Counted from the stretch's first letter, positions 1 to 7,443 are shown. The stretch: DNA of 17,520 bases from Roseiarcus sp035308145 (GCA_035308145.1 DATGHD010000072.1:1-17520); one strand, 5' to 3'. Numbers and translations are program-made. Notes: a model not told the origin generated them from the letters alone.

Positions 1-58
1 ATTCCTCGCGCTGCTTCGCGTTAGGAATGGCGGTCTCGAATGAGGTGGCTGCGGCCAT
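1..58 (-). CDS. Partial CDS, N-terminus only, unknown product
   Basis: Only the first 19 codons are in the window; the gene continues past the left edge. The ATG at 58-56 is preceded on the minus strand by a GGAG ribosome binding site about 9 bases upstream. The visible start (MAAATSFETAIPNAK...) is hydrophilic, not a signal peptide, and is too short for a family call. It is the last visible gene of a copper-handling block, so a copper-dependent membrane enzyme (heme-copper oxidase or particulate monooxygenase subunit) would be a natural guess, but nothing in these residues proves it. Confidence 0.55.
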   Translation of the reverse strand, partial: MAAATSFETAIPNAKQREE

Positions 59-124
59 TGCAAATCTCCATTACTTTCTCTTGCTTCACCGGTCTTGAGG
101 GGACACGCGCCCTGATCCCTCGAG

Positions 125-153
125 GCCCGCTTCGCGTTCTATTTCGAGCGGGC
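125..153 (-). other. Inverted repeat between two genes, possible weak terminator
   Basis: A perfect 7-bp inverted repeat (GCCCGCT at 125-131 with AGCGGGC at 147-153, 15-nt loop) lies in the 133-bp gap between the 81-aa membrane protein gene and the partial gene at the left edge. No T-tract follows on the minus strand, so termination is only a possibility; it could equally be an operator. Confidence 0.25.
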
Positions 154-191
154 GGCGTTGATCGCCGGGGCGCGGGCGGGGCCAGACTCGC

Positions 192-437
192 CTAATGAGC
201 CTTGCTAGAGTTCGTCACGCACAGGGCCATTATTGCGGCGCACGGCAATATGAAGAGCAGCGGCGCCAAGTCGGCGACGACGATCCAATGAAGGCCCCAT
301 GCGAGGGCCCCGGCCGTGATGGCGGCGGCCGATGCGGCAATCGCGCCGAGCGGCCAGCCTAGCCATGGGCGAAAGCCCTTGCCGGCGCTCTGATCGATGG
401 TAGGCGGCGCGATTGATTGAGGGATTCTGGATCCCAT
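192..437 (-). CDS. Small membrane protein with LPC motif (81 aa), unknown function
   Basis: An 81-residue protein with two predicted membrane segments (about residues 28-48 and 50-74). The second holds an AP-x(4)-LPC motif with Cys66, and Cys73 follows. The start is set by an AAGGAGA ribosome binding site 7 bases before the ATG at 437. The second half resembles the small membrane protein at 9413-9766: both have a Trp-rich turn, then AP, then LPC and a further Cys. This suggests two divergent paralogues at opposite ends of the copper block. I do not know an established function for this family. The cysteines and the neighbourhood make metal binding or assembly of a copper enzyme plausible, as inference only. 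Confidence 0.75.
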   Translation of the reverse strand: MGSRIPQSIAPPTIDQSAGKGFRPWLGWPLGAIAASAAAITAGALAWGLHWIVVADLAPLLFILPCAAIMALCVTNSSKAH

Positions 438-476
438 CGATGAGTCTCCTTGACGGAAGGACGAGCTGCGACCGGC

Positions 477-617
477 TTAGGCCGCCGCGCTCCCCGGCTT
501 TGCAAAGAAGAGGTATTTGATCAGTGCGGCGCCAATTATGGCCAGCAGTGCGTAAGTCGCGATTGCGGCCGAGGTCATGGCCCATCCGTTCGCGGCGCAA
601 TTGAGCAAGGCGTCCAT
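477..617 (-). CDS. Tiny single-pass membrane protein (46 aa), unknown function
   Basis: A 46-residue protein starting MDALLNCAANGW, with one hydrophobic segment at about residues 15-39 and a short basic/Gly/Ala tail after KYLFFAK. The ATG at 617 has a GGAG site 8 bases upstream. The frame is open further upstream, but no other start there has such a site and the extension looks non-coding. One Cys (residue 7) precedes the membrane segment. The next gene starts 39 bp downstream on the same strand, and the two are probably co-transcribed. The function is not recognisable; it may be a small accessory subunit of a membrane complex. Confidence 0.7.
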   Translation of the reverse strand: MDALLNCAANGWAMTSAAIATYALLAIIGAALIKYLFFAKPGSAAA

Positions 618-961
618 CTCGCATACTCCATTAGCAGACGACCAAAGCACTCGGTGCGGCGACAAGCTTGTTCCGCGCTTCCCGGGGCCCGGTCGGTCTC
701 TACTAACGAATACGCAAGGGCGCCGCGTTCGGTTACATCGAATTTTGCGCTTGGGCGCCGCGCGTTCGCCGATACGCAGCCGGCCGTCGGCACGAATAAC
801 CGCGAAGCTTGCCATGCGAGCATGCGTATGGACGCTTGAACCGGCGCCGTTCTCGCCGCGCGTCGTCAAACTCATCCGGGTCCGGGATGCTTCTCAAAAG
901 GCCGGTAAGCTTCGCCCCGAAGAGCCGACGCCGGAAAGGCGATCCGGCCCGAGGCCGCCAA
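618..961. other. 344-bp gap, no convincing gene
   Basis: Frames crossing this stretch give Arg-rich, low-complexity translations typical of antisense or random GC-rich DNA. It should contain the promoter of the two small membrane protein genes downstream, but I see no clear -35/-10 pair. A near-direct repeat of the GGGCGCCGCG...TTCG type occurs at 718-731 and 753-768 (35-bp period). The left part of a strong hairpin (951-974) closes the gap. Confidence 0.5.
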
Positions 962-974
962 TTAAGGCGGCCTC
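951..974 (-). terminator. GC-rich hairpin over a stop codon, candidate terminator
   Basis: A perfect 9-bp inverted repeat, GAGGCCGCC at 951-959 and GGCGGCCTC at 966-974, with a 6-nt loop. It lies across the TAA stop (962-964) of the DUF2306-like gene and just before the 344-bp gap. There is no U-tract after it on the minus strand, so it may be an attenuated or Rho-assisted terminator or an mRNA-stabilising 3' hairpin. Its position at the end of the long gene block supports an end-of-transcript role. Confidence 0.45.
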
Positions 975-1504
975 ATTGCAATTGGATGGCGAAGCAAAGC
1001 GTTGATTAAGATCGGCGCGCCTATAAGCACCGGCAAGATCCAAAAAGCGATAGGCGGCAGTTCGCGCCAAAGCGGCAGGTTTGGCCCGTTGTCGACATAA
1101 AAGGCTGTAATCAGCAGCATGTAAGACGCGCCCATCCCTGTCATATGAACGCGCGCCCAGGACGGCCAAAGTCTGCGCCTTGCCATCCGGCCAATCGTCG
1201 CCGCGATGAACGAGAGAGCGCCCAAGACGAACAGGTGATAGTCCTCCGCCCATCGCGAGAGGGCGAGCGCCGCCATCGTCACAAAGACAATCGAGAGCGA
1301 CCAGTAATAAACCGACCCGGCGTGCGGATGACGGCCAGCTTGCTTTCGGCTCAGCATGGCGATCGCGCCGGCAAGGACGGCCGTCAGACCTGCTGCGATG
1401 TGCGCGGCGACAAACGCCAAAAAGACCGGCGCGTCAGAAGGTAGTGGAATGCCGCCGATGACTGTCGGATTTCCGATCACTTGTAGTTTTTCTGATATGA
1501 CCAA
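962..1504 (-). CDS. DUF2306-like integral membrane protein
   Basis: Up to 180 residues with about five hydrophobic segments, and a conserved-looking loop with Arg/Lys followed by HPHAGSVYYW between segments 1 and 2. This layout matches predicted membrane proteins of the DUF2306 type, whose function is not established. The start is uncertain. The TTG at 1504 and a GTG at 1480 are candidates, neither has a good ribosome binding site, and the frame stays open upstream. Fourteen bases separate it from the preceding gene, so translational coupling is likely. His residues facing the membrane edge would fit heme or metal contact, but that is inference. Confidence 0.7.
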   Translation of the reverse strand: MVISEKLQVIGNPTVIGGIPLPSDAPVFLAFVAAHIAAGLTAVLAGAIAMLSRKQAGRHPHAGSVYYWSLSIVFVTMAALALSRWAEDYHLFVLGALSFIAATIGRMARRRLWPSWARVHMTGMGASYMLLITAFYVDNGPNLPLWRELPPIAFWILPVLIGAPILINALLRHPIAMRPP

Positions 1505-1518
1505 TGTCGATCGCCGAA

Positions 1519-1890
1519 TCAGCCCCGGCGCGATATAAAGCCGCCGAGTTCTTCCGGCGAAGCAAACAGCACCAACTTCCGGTCGCCTTCCGTTCCGGAG
1601 GGGAGGATGACAGGCGCTCCAGGGCGAGGTCCAAGGCTGCTTGAATCGATCTTGAACCGCAGGTTGGCCTCAAGAAAAATTGCGCTTTCTCCGTCCAGAG
1701 TGGTTATGCGATATTCGCCGGGCGAATAGGCGAGTGCGAGTAGTCGCTTCTCGGGGCTGACCCGCTTCAAATCAGGGAACCCAGACGATTCGTCCGCCGA
1801 CCTCGCTTTCGCGGACGCCGCCCACGCGAATCGCGAAAAGAGGCCGGCGGCGGTCGCGGTCAATAGTCCAAGCGCAGTTCGACGATTCAT
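1519..1890 (-). CDS. Tat/Sec-exported stand-alone copy of the cytochrome c C-terminal domain
   Basis: A 123-residue exported protein. The N-terminus has a twin-arginine-like start (NRRTALGLL) and a hydrophobic run ending FAWAASA. Residues 40-123 align along their whole length with residues 167-250 of the cytochrome c encoded just upstream (1928-2680). Shared blocks include NLRFK-DSS-GP, GAP, GDR and SPEE. Two cysteines of the cytochrome copy (C183 and C250) are replaced here by Ser56 and Gly123. The start at 1890 has an AAGGGAGAA site. It probably arose by duplication of the tail domain. No enzymatic residues are recognisable; a periplasmic partner of the cytochrome is a reasonable inference. 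Confidence 0.8.
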   Translation of the reverse strand: MNRRTALGLLTATAAGLFSRFAWAASAKARSADESSGFPDLKRVSPEKRLLALAYSPGEYRITTLDGESAIFLEANLRFKIDSSSLGPRPGAPVILPSGTEGDRKLVLFASPEELGGFISRRG

Positions 1891-1927
1891 GGCCGTTCTC
1901 CCTTGCGTACTTTGCCAAATTGCGAGG

Positions 1928-2680
1928 TCAGCACTGCCGTTTGACGAACGCGCTGATTTCCTCGGGCGAGCTGAAGATGATCGACGCGCGATCGCCCTGC
2001 ATTCCCGCGCCGAAAAGCGCCGGAGCGCCTTTGTCCGGTCCGATCGGACTGGAATCGGTCTTGAAGCGCAAGTTGCGCTCCCAGAATCCTTGAGTTTGAC
2101 CATCGGCGGTCGTTACCCGATACGTATCCGGGCAATAGGTGATGGACAGCACTTTGTTTTCCGCCTGGAGGTTCTTCAAGTCCGGATCGCCGGGCATGCC
2201 GACGCGCGGACCGCTCGTTGCGTCATTCGCTGCCGTGGCTTTCTTCAAGTAAGCGATGAGATCGGATCGTATCGCCGGTTGCTCGATGCCTTCGAACGGC
2301 ATGCGCGAATCAGGGATGAAGCGCGTCGGTCCCGCGAGCCAGGCGTCCAGCGTTTGTTCATTCCAGATCACGCCCGAGGCCTGTAAGGCGGGCGAGTAGC
2401 GCGGGAAGCTCGCCAATGTTCCGGCCTTGCGTCCGAACAGGCCCGCGAGACTCGGCCCCGTCATGTTGTGGTCTGGCGTCAGCGAGTGACATGCGGCGCA
2501 GGCTCGAAAATACTGTTCGCCCTTCGACGCATCATTTGCGGCCTCCGGTTTCGCAGCGGAAAGAAGGAAGGGAAGAGCGAAGGTCAGGAGAACGATCTGG
2601 CGAGCCGCCGACCATTTCGTCCTTCCGCCACCTTGGCCGTTGCGAGCGCCCGAACAGACTGCGTTTGCGACAAGGCGCAT
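1928..2680 (-). CDS. Exported class I c-type cytochrome with C-terminal accessory domain
   Basis: A 250-residue protein with a long N-terminal region and a hydrophobic signal segment at about residues 27-42. One heme-binding motif, CAACH (C61, C64, H65), is followed by a likely axial Met127 in SRMPFEG, as in mitochondrial-type cytochrome c. Residues about 167-250 form a separate domain (YCPDTY ... NLRFK ... AFVKRQC) with Cys183 and the C-terminal Cys250. I recognise this tail from other alphaproteobacterial cytochrome c proteins, but its role is unknown to me. The start at 2680 follows an AGGAGAGG site. It is probably a periplasmic electron carrier for the multicopper oxidase or for a cuproenzyme served by this cluster. 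Its heme attachment would need reductants of the CcdA/CcmG type encoded upstream. Confidence 0.88.
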   Translation of the reverse strand: MRLVANAVCSGARNGQGGGRTKWSAARQIVLLTFALPFLLSAAKPEAANDASKGEQYFRACAACHSLTPDHNMTGPSLAGLFGRKAGTLASFPRYSPALQASGVIWNEQTLDAWLAGPTRFIPDSRMPFEGIEQPAIRSDLIAYLKKATAANDATSGPRVGMPGDPDLKNLQAENKVLSITYCPDTYRVTTADGQTQGFWERNLRFKTDSSPIGPDKGAPALFGAGMQGDRASIIFSSPEEISAFVKRQC

Positions 2681-2759
2681 TGTCCTCTCCTCTTCGACTC
2701 TCGACTGTATGGGGATCTCGCGATCGCGGTCTATCCGGTCGAGAAGCGGATTCGCGAAA

Positions 2760-3530
2760 TCAGCAGGAAGGCGTCTTGCATTCCTGCCGCGCCCTCGCGA
2801 CCACGCGTTTCAGGCCGTTGACGTCCATGGCGCCGGCGATCGCCCGACTGCCCGCGATGAAACTTGGCGTCCCGGTGATGTTCAAGGTCGTTCCAAGCTG
2901 TGCGACCTCGGCAATCGTCGACTTCACCTCATCTGATTCAATCTCGCTCTCGATTCTTTGCGAGTCGTAACCCACGGAGGTCGCCACCTGAATCGCGTTT
3001 GTTCTATTTGCGCGCCCGTGGATCGCGAGGAGCTTCTCGTGAAATTCCTGAAAACGCGCCCCGCCATCAAGAATCCGCGCCGCTATCGATACTTTCGCTG
3101 CCTCGATCGAATCCGGGCCAAGGATCGGCCATTCTTTCAATACGACGCGGACATTCTTGTCTTGAGCCAAGACAGACGCCAGGTCTGGAGCCGATTGTCG
3201 GCAATAGGGGCAATTGTAGTCGAAGAACTCGACAATCGAAATGTCGCCGTTGGGATTGCCGATCACGGCCTGATGAGGGCTAGCGAGCAGCAAGGCGCGA
3301 TTGTTTTCGAGCGCGGCGAGGGCCGCCTTTTCCTTATCCGCTTGCTCATGCCGCTGCATTTCCACGATTGCGTCCCGAATGATCTCGGGGTGGTTCAAGA
3401 TGTAGTCGTGAATCGCCTCTTCGACCTTGGCTCGATCCAATTCGTCGGCCGTCGCTTTGTGTTCCATCGGCCACGCCACTGAGAAAGCGGCGAGGAGAGC
3501 CGGTGCTAGCTTCGCGATCGAGCGGGTCAT
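2760..3530 (-). CDS. DsbA-family thiol:disulfide oxidoreductase (Com1-like)
   Basis: A 256-residue periplasmic protein with a signal peptide (residues 1-29) and a helical N-terminal extension of about 60 residues (DsbA_N type). The thioredoxin-fold domain carries CPYC (C107, C110) after VEFFDYN, and has the cis-proline TPSF near residue 221. An extra C-terminal pair, ECKTPSC (C251, C256), is present. The family introduces or isomerises disulfides in exported proteins. The Met at 3530 with a TTGGAGA site is preferred; an upstream in-frame ATG at 3581 would bury the signal peptide. In this cluster its likely clients are the Cys-rich exported proteins such as the CC/DCxH protein immediately upstream. 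The C-terminal pair might shuttle electrons or bind metal, which is inference. Confidence 0.9.
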   Translation of the reverse strand: MTRSIAKLAPALLAAFSVAWPMEHKATADELDRAKVEEAIHDYILNHPEIIRDAIVEMQRHEQADKEKAALAALENNRALLLASPHQAVIGNPNGDISIVEFFDYNCPYCRQSAPDLASVLAQDKNVRVVLKEWPILGPDSIEAAKVSIAARILDGGARFQEFHEKLLAIHGRANRTNAIQVATSVGYDSQRIESEIESDEVKSTIAEVAQLGTTLNITGTPSFIAGSRAIAGAMDVNGLKRVVARARQECKTPSC

Positions 3531-3585
3531 GGGCGGGTCTCCAATTCTTCGTAACCAATACGACGCCTGACAACATTCCACGGGC

Positions 3586-4596
3586 TTAGGCGCCGCAGTT
3601 GGCGTCTTCCTGCGACTTTGGGATCAGGTTAGGAATTGTATCGACGCGCGCTTGAACAATTCGTCGCCACGAACTCAGGGCGGAGAATGTCGGTCCCATG
3701 ACCTCTTTCGGATCGACTTCGTCCCATGCGATCTTGCGTACGATAATGAAATAGAGCGCCGTGCGCACGTAATAGTCGGCGAACCAGAACGGATTGAAAG
3801 CAAGCGCTTCTCGATAGAGCTCCGCCTCATCGAGCCCTTGAGCGGCGCCGAGCTGCAGAACGCCGAGCAAGGCCGAGCCGTGATTGCAATCCTGGAAGAA
3901 GGTCGAATTGTCGCAACAAGGCCGGAAGGTCGATTTTGCGACGCGGATGGCGAGCGACTCTTGGGCCAAAGTCATTTCGACGATCGGAAATCTGTTGAAG
4001 TAACCGCTGCCCTCTGCGCGATCGCCTAAGGTCCATCCGGCCGTGGAAGCGAAGCTCGGCGCGGAAGCTCCGCTGAGCGGACTTGTGAAATTGCCGTTCA
4101 TCCGGTTTGCAAGACCGATCGGCCAGAGGAGATTGACGTAAGCGCTCGCATTGTCGCGCGTCAGCCAAATCGGATTTGGGGACGGCTCGGCAAGGACTTG
4201 CGAGAGGCCGTCAGGGCTCTTTACCGCGCGGCGCTGAAGGTCGAAGAATTTGCCCAAATCGATGACGCCTGCCCGGACGAGCCGGATGACGCTGTCTTGC
4301 AGGGCGATCCGGCTCTGATAACCGGCGGGCGGAACGACCTTCGACAAGGTCGTTTCATAGAGAAGGTATTTGTCGGTTGGCGAGAACTCGATGACCTTGA
4401 GCGGATCGTCGGCCGAATCGGCGAACGCCCGATCAAACCAGGTCGCGAAGACGGCGCCAGCGAGGCCTCCCATGACGGAGCGTCGGGTTAATGCCGCAGG
4501 GCTGAAGCGAACGCGCGACGCCTTTCCTTGTGGCCGGGCATCGCATTCGCGTGCGCCGAGCTTTGGAGAACGCTGCAGATCGACGCGTCTATCCAT
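3586..4596 (-). CDS. Tat-exported protein of unknown function with CC-x8-C-x-H motif
   Basis: A 336-residue protein with a twin-arginine signal (TRRSVMGGLAGAVFA, about residues 37-51) after a polar N-terminus. The mature part has no domain I can name. Its most striking segment is FRPCCDN ... DCNHGSALLG (C227, C228, C237, H239), followed by helices rich in Trp, Phe and Tyr (AFNPFWFADYYVR); another Cys (C334) lies three residues from the end. The cluster of three Cys and one His is a credible metal or heme/disulfide site. The gene starts 15 bp after an SCO gene and precedes dsbA-like and cytochrome genes, so a role in copper-enzyme maturation or as a Cu/heme redox protein is inferred. The ATG at 4596 has only a weak AAGAAAGAA site, consistent with coupling to the upstream gene. 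Confidence 0.82.
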   Translation of the reverse strand: MDRRVDLQRSPKLGARECDARPQGKASRVRFSPAALTRRSVMGGLAGAVFATWFDRAFADSADDPLKVIEFSPTDKYLLYETTLSKVVPPAGYQSRIALQDSVIRLVRAGVIDLGKFFDLQRRAVKSPDGLSQVLAEPSPNPIWLTRDNASAYVNLLWPIGLANRMNGNFTSPLSGASAPSFASTAGWTLGDRAEGSGYFNRFPIVEMTLAQESLAIRVAKSTFRPCCDNSTFFQDCNHGSALLGVLQLGAAQGLDEAELYREALAFNPFWFADYYVRTALYFIIVRKIAWDEVDPKEVMGPTFSALSSWRRIVQARVDTIPNLIPKSQEDANCGA

Positions 4597-4611
4597 GGCC
4601 GAATTCTTTCT

Positions 4612-5226
4612 TCATGCGCCGGTCAACAATATGCGGAGTTGCTTTGCGATGTCGGACGCGTCGGCCGTAGACAGGAACGAGGTCGCGCAGGCTCCGTCCG
4701 GGCGAAGAACATAGATGGTCGCTGTGTGGTCCACGCTGTAGTCATCCCCGGTCCCTCTCTTGGCGTAGTAGACGTGGTAGGCCCAGGCCGCGGCGGCGAT
4801 TTCGCCGGCGCCGCCGGTGAGCGCAATGACCCGTGGGTCGAAGGCCTTGGCGTAATCCGCGAGAACCGGCAAAGTGTCTCTTTCGGGGTCCAATGTGATG
4901 AACAGCGGCCGCACCTGAGCAGCGAGCGGACCGAGTTGGCTCATAGCCTCAGCGATGTTGCTGAGAGTCGTCGGACAAACCTCCGGGCAGCGCGTATATC
5001 CAAAGAAGACGAGCAGCCACTTGCCGCGAAAATCTCGGTCTGAAACGTGTCGGCCGGTCGCCGCCTCGACGAGCTCGAACGGCCCGCCGACGCTGGGCGC
5101 CCCGCTTGGATGCAGCAAGAAGACGGATGTCAGCGCCGTCGCTAGCGCGACGACGGCCAAAATTGGCCCCAAGAGCAGGCGCCGGCGGGCCTCGGAAGCT
5201 TGACGAATTTGTTCGATTGCAGCCAT
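4612..5226 (-). CDS. SCO1/SenC-family copper chaperone (second copy)
   Basis: A 204-residue membrane-anchored protein with one N-terminal helix (about residues 17-38) and a periplasmic thioredoxin-like domain. It carries the SCO copper site CPEVC (C80, C84) after FFGYTR, and the distal His167 in YSVDHTA. LFITLDPERDT is the usual family motif. SCO proteins bind one copper and pass it to, or reduce cysteines of, the CuA site of cytochrome oxidase and related cuproenzymes. It begins 1 bp after the PCu(A)C gene, so the two are surely co-translated. It is a paralogue of the SCO at 5705-6337 (same length and motifs but clearly diverged), which suggests division of labour rather than recent duplication. 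Confidence 0.95.
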   Translation of the reverse strand: MAAIEQIRQASEARRRLLLGPILAVVALATALTSVFLLHPSGAPSVGGPFELVEAATGRHVSDRDFRGKWLLVFFGYTRCPEVCPTTLSNIAEAMSQLGPLAAQVRPLFITLDPERDTLPVLADYAKAFDPRVIALTGGAGEIAAAAWAYHVYYAKRGTGDDYSVDHTATIYVLRPDGACATSFLSTADASDIAKQLRILLTGA

Positions 5227-5227
5227 T

Positions 5228-5701
5228 TCAGTCGCCGCTTGCCTGATTAGCGGGATCGGTCATTGCGCCGATCTTGCCGACGCGCGCGTCGACATCGATA
5301 GCGCCGGCTTTCTCGAAGGTCAGGGTCAGCGGCACGGTCTCGCCCTCCTTAACTTGCCGCTTCAGCCCCACCAGCATCATGTGCATGGCTCCCGGCTTGA
5401 AGACGACGGTGGCGCCGGGACGTATTTCTACCGTCGTAAGCTGGGCCATCTTCATCACGCCATTATCGTTCATCTCGGAGTGAAATTGAATCCGCTCGGC
5501 GAGCGGGCTGGTCACGCTCAGCAGGCGGTCGTCGTCCGCGCCATGATTGACAAGTGTGACGTAAGCAGCCGCCGTCGCGGCGCCCCGCGGGGTCGCCCGC
5601 GCCCAAGCGTGCTCCACGGCGACCCCCATCGAGTCCGCGTGAGCGTCTGCGGCGAGCGACGCGCCGAGCGCGAAGGCGAGACCGGCGATAGCGAATTTCA
5701 T
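5228..5701 (-). CDS. PCu(A)C-type periplasmic copper chaperone (DUF461)
   Basis: A 157-residue exported protein with a clear signal peptide ending ADAHA. It shows the exact PCu(A)C copper motif H-x10-M-x21-H-x-M (H74, M85, H107, M109). Members bind Cu(I) in the periplasm and deliver it to the CuA site of cytochrome oxidase or to SCO. Here it is sandwiched between two SCO genes (3 bp and 1 bp spacing), the strongest contextual sign that copper is being delivered to an enzyme rather than only detoxified. The mature N-terminus also has His31 in the usual HAWAR segment. Confidence 0.96.
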   Translation of the reverse strand: MKFAIAGLAFALGASLAADAHADSMGVAVEHAWARATPRGAATAAAYVTLVNHGADDDRLLSVTSPLAERIQFHSEMNDNGVMKMAQLTTVEIRPGATVVFKPGAMHMMLVGLKRQVKEGETVPLTLTFEKAGAIDVDARVGKIGAMTDPANQASGD

Positions 5702-5704
5702 CAG

Positions 5705-6337
5705 TCAACTCCTATGTGAATGCTCGTTCATGAGCTTGCGCAGCTTGTCGGCGATCTCATCGCCAGGCGTCGCGCCTTCCACGACGTCAACGAATTCGCC
5801 GTCTGGTCCCATGAGATAGAAATAAGCGCTGTGGTCGACGAGATAATCGCCGCCCTGCTCCTTGTGGGATTCGTAATAGACGCGATAAGCTTTTGCCGCG
5901 GCCTCAATTTGAGCGCGAGCGCCGGTCAGCCCGACGATGCGTCGATCGAACGATTCGAGATAAGCGGACGTGGCTTGGCGCGTATCGCGCTCAGGATCGA
6001 CCGTTATGAAGAGCGGCTGGATTTTCTCGGCGTCCCCGCCGAGCTTCTCAAGTGCGGCGCCGAAATTGCTCAGCGCGGTCGGACAGGCGTCGGGACATCG
6101 CGTGTAGCCGAAGTAGACCACCATCCATTTGCCGCGATAGGTGCGATCGGTCGCCGTCTTTCCGTCGGTCGTCTCCAAGGTGAAGGGACCGCCGATGTCG
6201 GCGACGCCGGTCGATCCGAGGCTTCCGGATAGGGCGACCTCAGACGACTGCCGAGAGTACACGATTGCGGCGAGCGCAACGTCGATGCCGAGAAACAGGA
6301 TCAGGAGCAGGCGGAGGCCCGTGCGGCGAATAGTCAT
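5705..6337 (-). CDS. SCO1/SenC-family copper chaperone (first copy)
   Basis: A 210-residue protein with an N-terminal membrane anchor (residues 7-27) and a thioredoxin-like SCO domain. The copper ligands are the CPDAC cysteines (C81, C85) and His169 in YLVDHSAYFY; ITVDPERDT is also present. The C-terminus is His-containing (NEHSHRS). The start overlaps the copD stop by 4 bp (ATGA), so translation is coupled. It acts at the outer face of the inner membrane, as copper donor or thiol reductase for a cuproenzyme, together with the PCu(A)C protein encoded 3 bp downstream. It differs from the second SCO at many positions around the motif (PDA versus PEV). Confidence 0.95.
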   Translation of the reverse strand: MTIRRTGLRLLLILFLGIDVALAAIVYSRQSSEVALSGSLGSTGVADIGGPFTLETTDGKTATDRTYRGKWMVVYFGYTRCPDACPTALSNFGAALEKLGGDAEKIQPLFITVDPERDTRQATSAYLESFDRRIVGLTGARAQIEAAAKAYRVYYESHKEQGGDYLVDHSAYFYLMGPDGEFVDVVEGATPGDEIADKLRKLMNEHSHRS

Positions 6338-7443
6338 GACCGCGGCCCTTCCGCAGCCGGCAGGTCGTCGTCCGGCGACGTTGCGCCGCGCGAATCCGAT
6401 TTCGGCGAAGCCGACGAAATTGGCGCAACTCTATATGGCGATTCAGCCGTCGGCGCGAGCCGGCTTCGCGTCAGCGACTCCCACTCGACGTCGGCGCCGG
6501 GCGGCAATGTCCCAAGCACGCTGACCGCGGCGAGCACGCCGATCGCGAAAACCTGCTCCAAGGCGACGTTGCGCGCGAGGGCGTGCAGCGAGACTCTTCT
6601 CGATGATGCATCTGTTCCTGCAGCTCTGAGCCTCGGGGACCACCAACGACGATTGGCGGCGGCCAAGCCGATCATCGCCAGGAATAGCGCCAACTTCGCG
6701 AGCAGCACATTCCCGTAGGCCGTCTGAATGAGCGCTGCGAAACTCCCGACCAACGGCCAACTGGCAATAAGGCCGGTGAGGACAAGGATGAGGACCGCCA
6801 GGAGCGCCGCCTGAGAAAAACGGGGCAAGATGGACTGCGCGGCCGCCAACCAAATCGGATCGACGCCGCGTTTGGCCTCGTGCAGGACGAGGCCCAGCGG
6901 CAAAAGGCCGCCGATCCAGACGGAGGCGGCGACAAGATGTGCGGCTTGGGCGGCAATATCGATAGTGCGGTTCGCCCCGCCGGCCGCCAAAGCGTGGCCT
7001 GTGCCGGCGAGACTCGCGACGAGCAAAGCAGAAAGGAACGCCAGGATAGCGGCTCCGCCCGCTCGGCTTCGGGCGCCCGCTAGCAAGCAAGCCGCGATCA
7101 ACACCGCCACCGCCAGCGCCAAACGAACCGACCACAAGCGGCCGAACTCGGTTTGGAGAAGAACGGTCGCCAGGACATCGCGGTTGATCGCGTCATCCCA
7201 GGCGCCCCCCATCATCGCCGCCTCGATCAGAAGCCAGGCGATCGCGGAGACCAGCGAAAGCGCGGCCGCCAATATGAAGAGACGTCGCAAGCGGTCATCC
7301 AGAAGATCGAAGCCCTTTGACGGCGGACGGAGACAGGCGCCGACGAAAACACGAAAAAAGGCTGCGCCTAGCAGTGCGGTGGCCGCGGCGAACTGGGTCA
7401 ACCGTACCGCCACCAGCGCGCCAGTCATCGGGTCGAAGGTCAT
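6334..7443 (-). CDS. copD: CopD-family copper import membrane protein
   Basis: A 369-residue integral membrane protein with about eight hydrophobic segments. A characteristic His-containing block (GHALA ... AAQAAHLVAASVWIGGL) matches the CopD/YcnJ family. CopD works with CopC to bring periplasmic copper across the inner membrane. A polar Ser/Pro/Asp-rich tail of about 45 residues follows the last helix and lacks obvious metal ligands. The start codon overlaps the copC stop (ATGA) and the gene's own stop overlaps the first SCO start, so copC-copD-sco is one translationally coupled unit. The family assignment rests on topology and the His block and is strong given the adjacent copC. Confidence 0.92.
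   Translation of the reverse strand: MTFDPMTGALVAVRLTQFAAATALLGAAFFRVFVGACLRPPSKGFDLLDDRLRRLFILAAALSLVSAIAWLLIEAAMMGGAWDDAINRDVLATVLLQTEFGRLWSVRLALAVAVLIAACLLAGARSRAGGAAILAFLSALLVASLAGTGHALAAGGANRTIDIAAQAAHLVAASVWIGGLLPLGLVLHEAKRGVDPIWLAAAQSILPRFSQAALLAVLILVLTGLIASWPLVGSFAALIQTAYGNVLLAKLALFLAMIGLAAANRRWWSPRLRAAGTDASSRRVSLHALARNVALEQVFAIGVLAAVSVLGTLPPGADVEWESLTRSRLAPTAESPYRVAPISSASPKSDSRGATSPDDDLPAAEGPRS

Noticed and set aside
3586..4596. A thioredoxin-fold assignment for the CC/DCxH protein
   Set aside because: There is no CXXC motif, no cis-proline TPT-type loop and no matching secondary-structure pattern.
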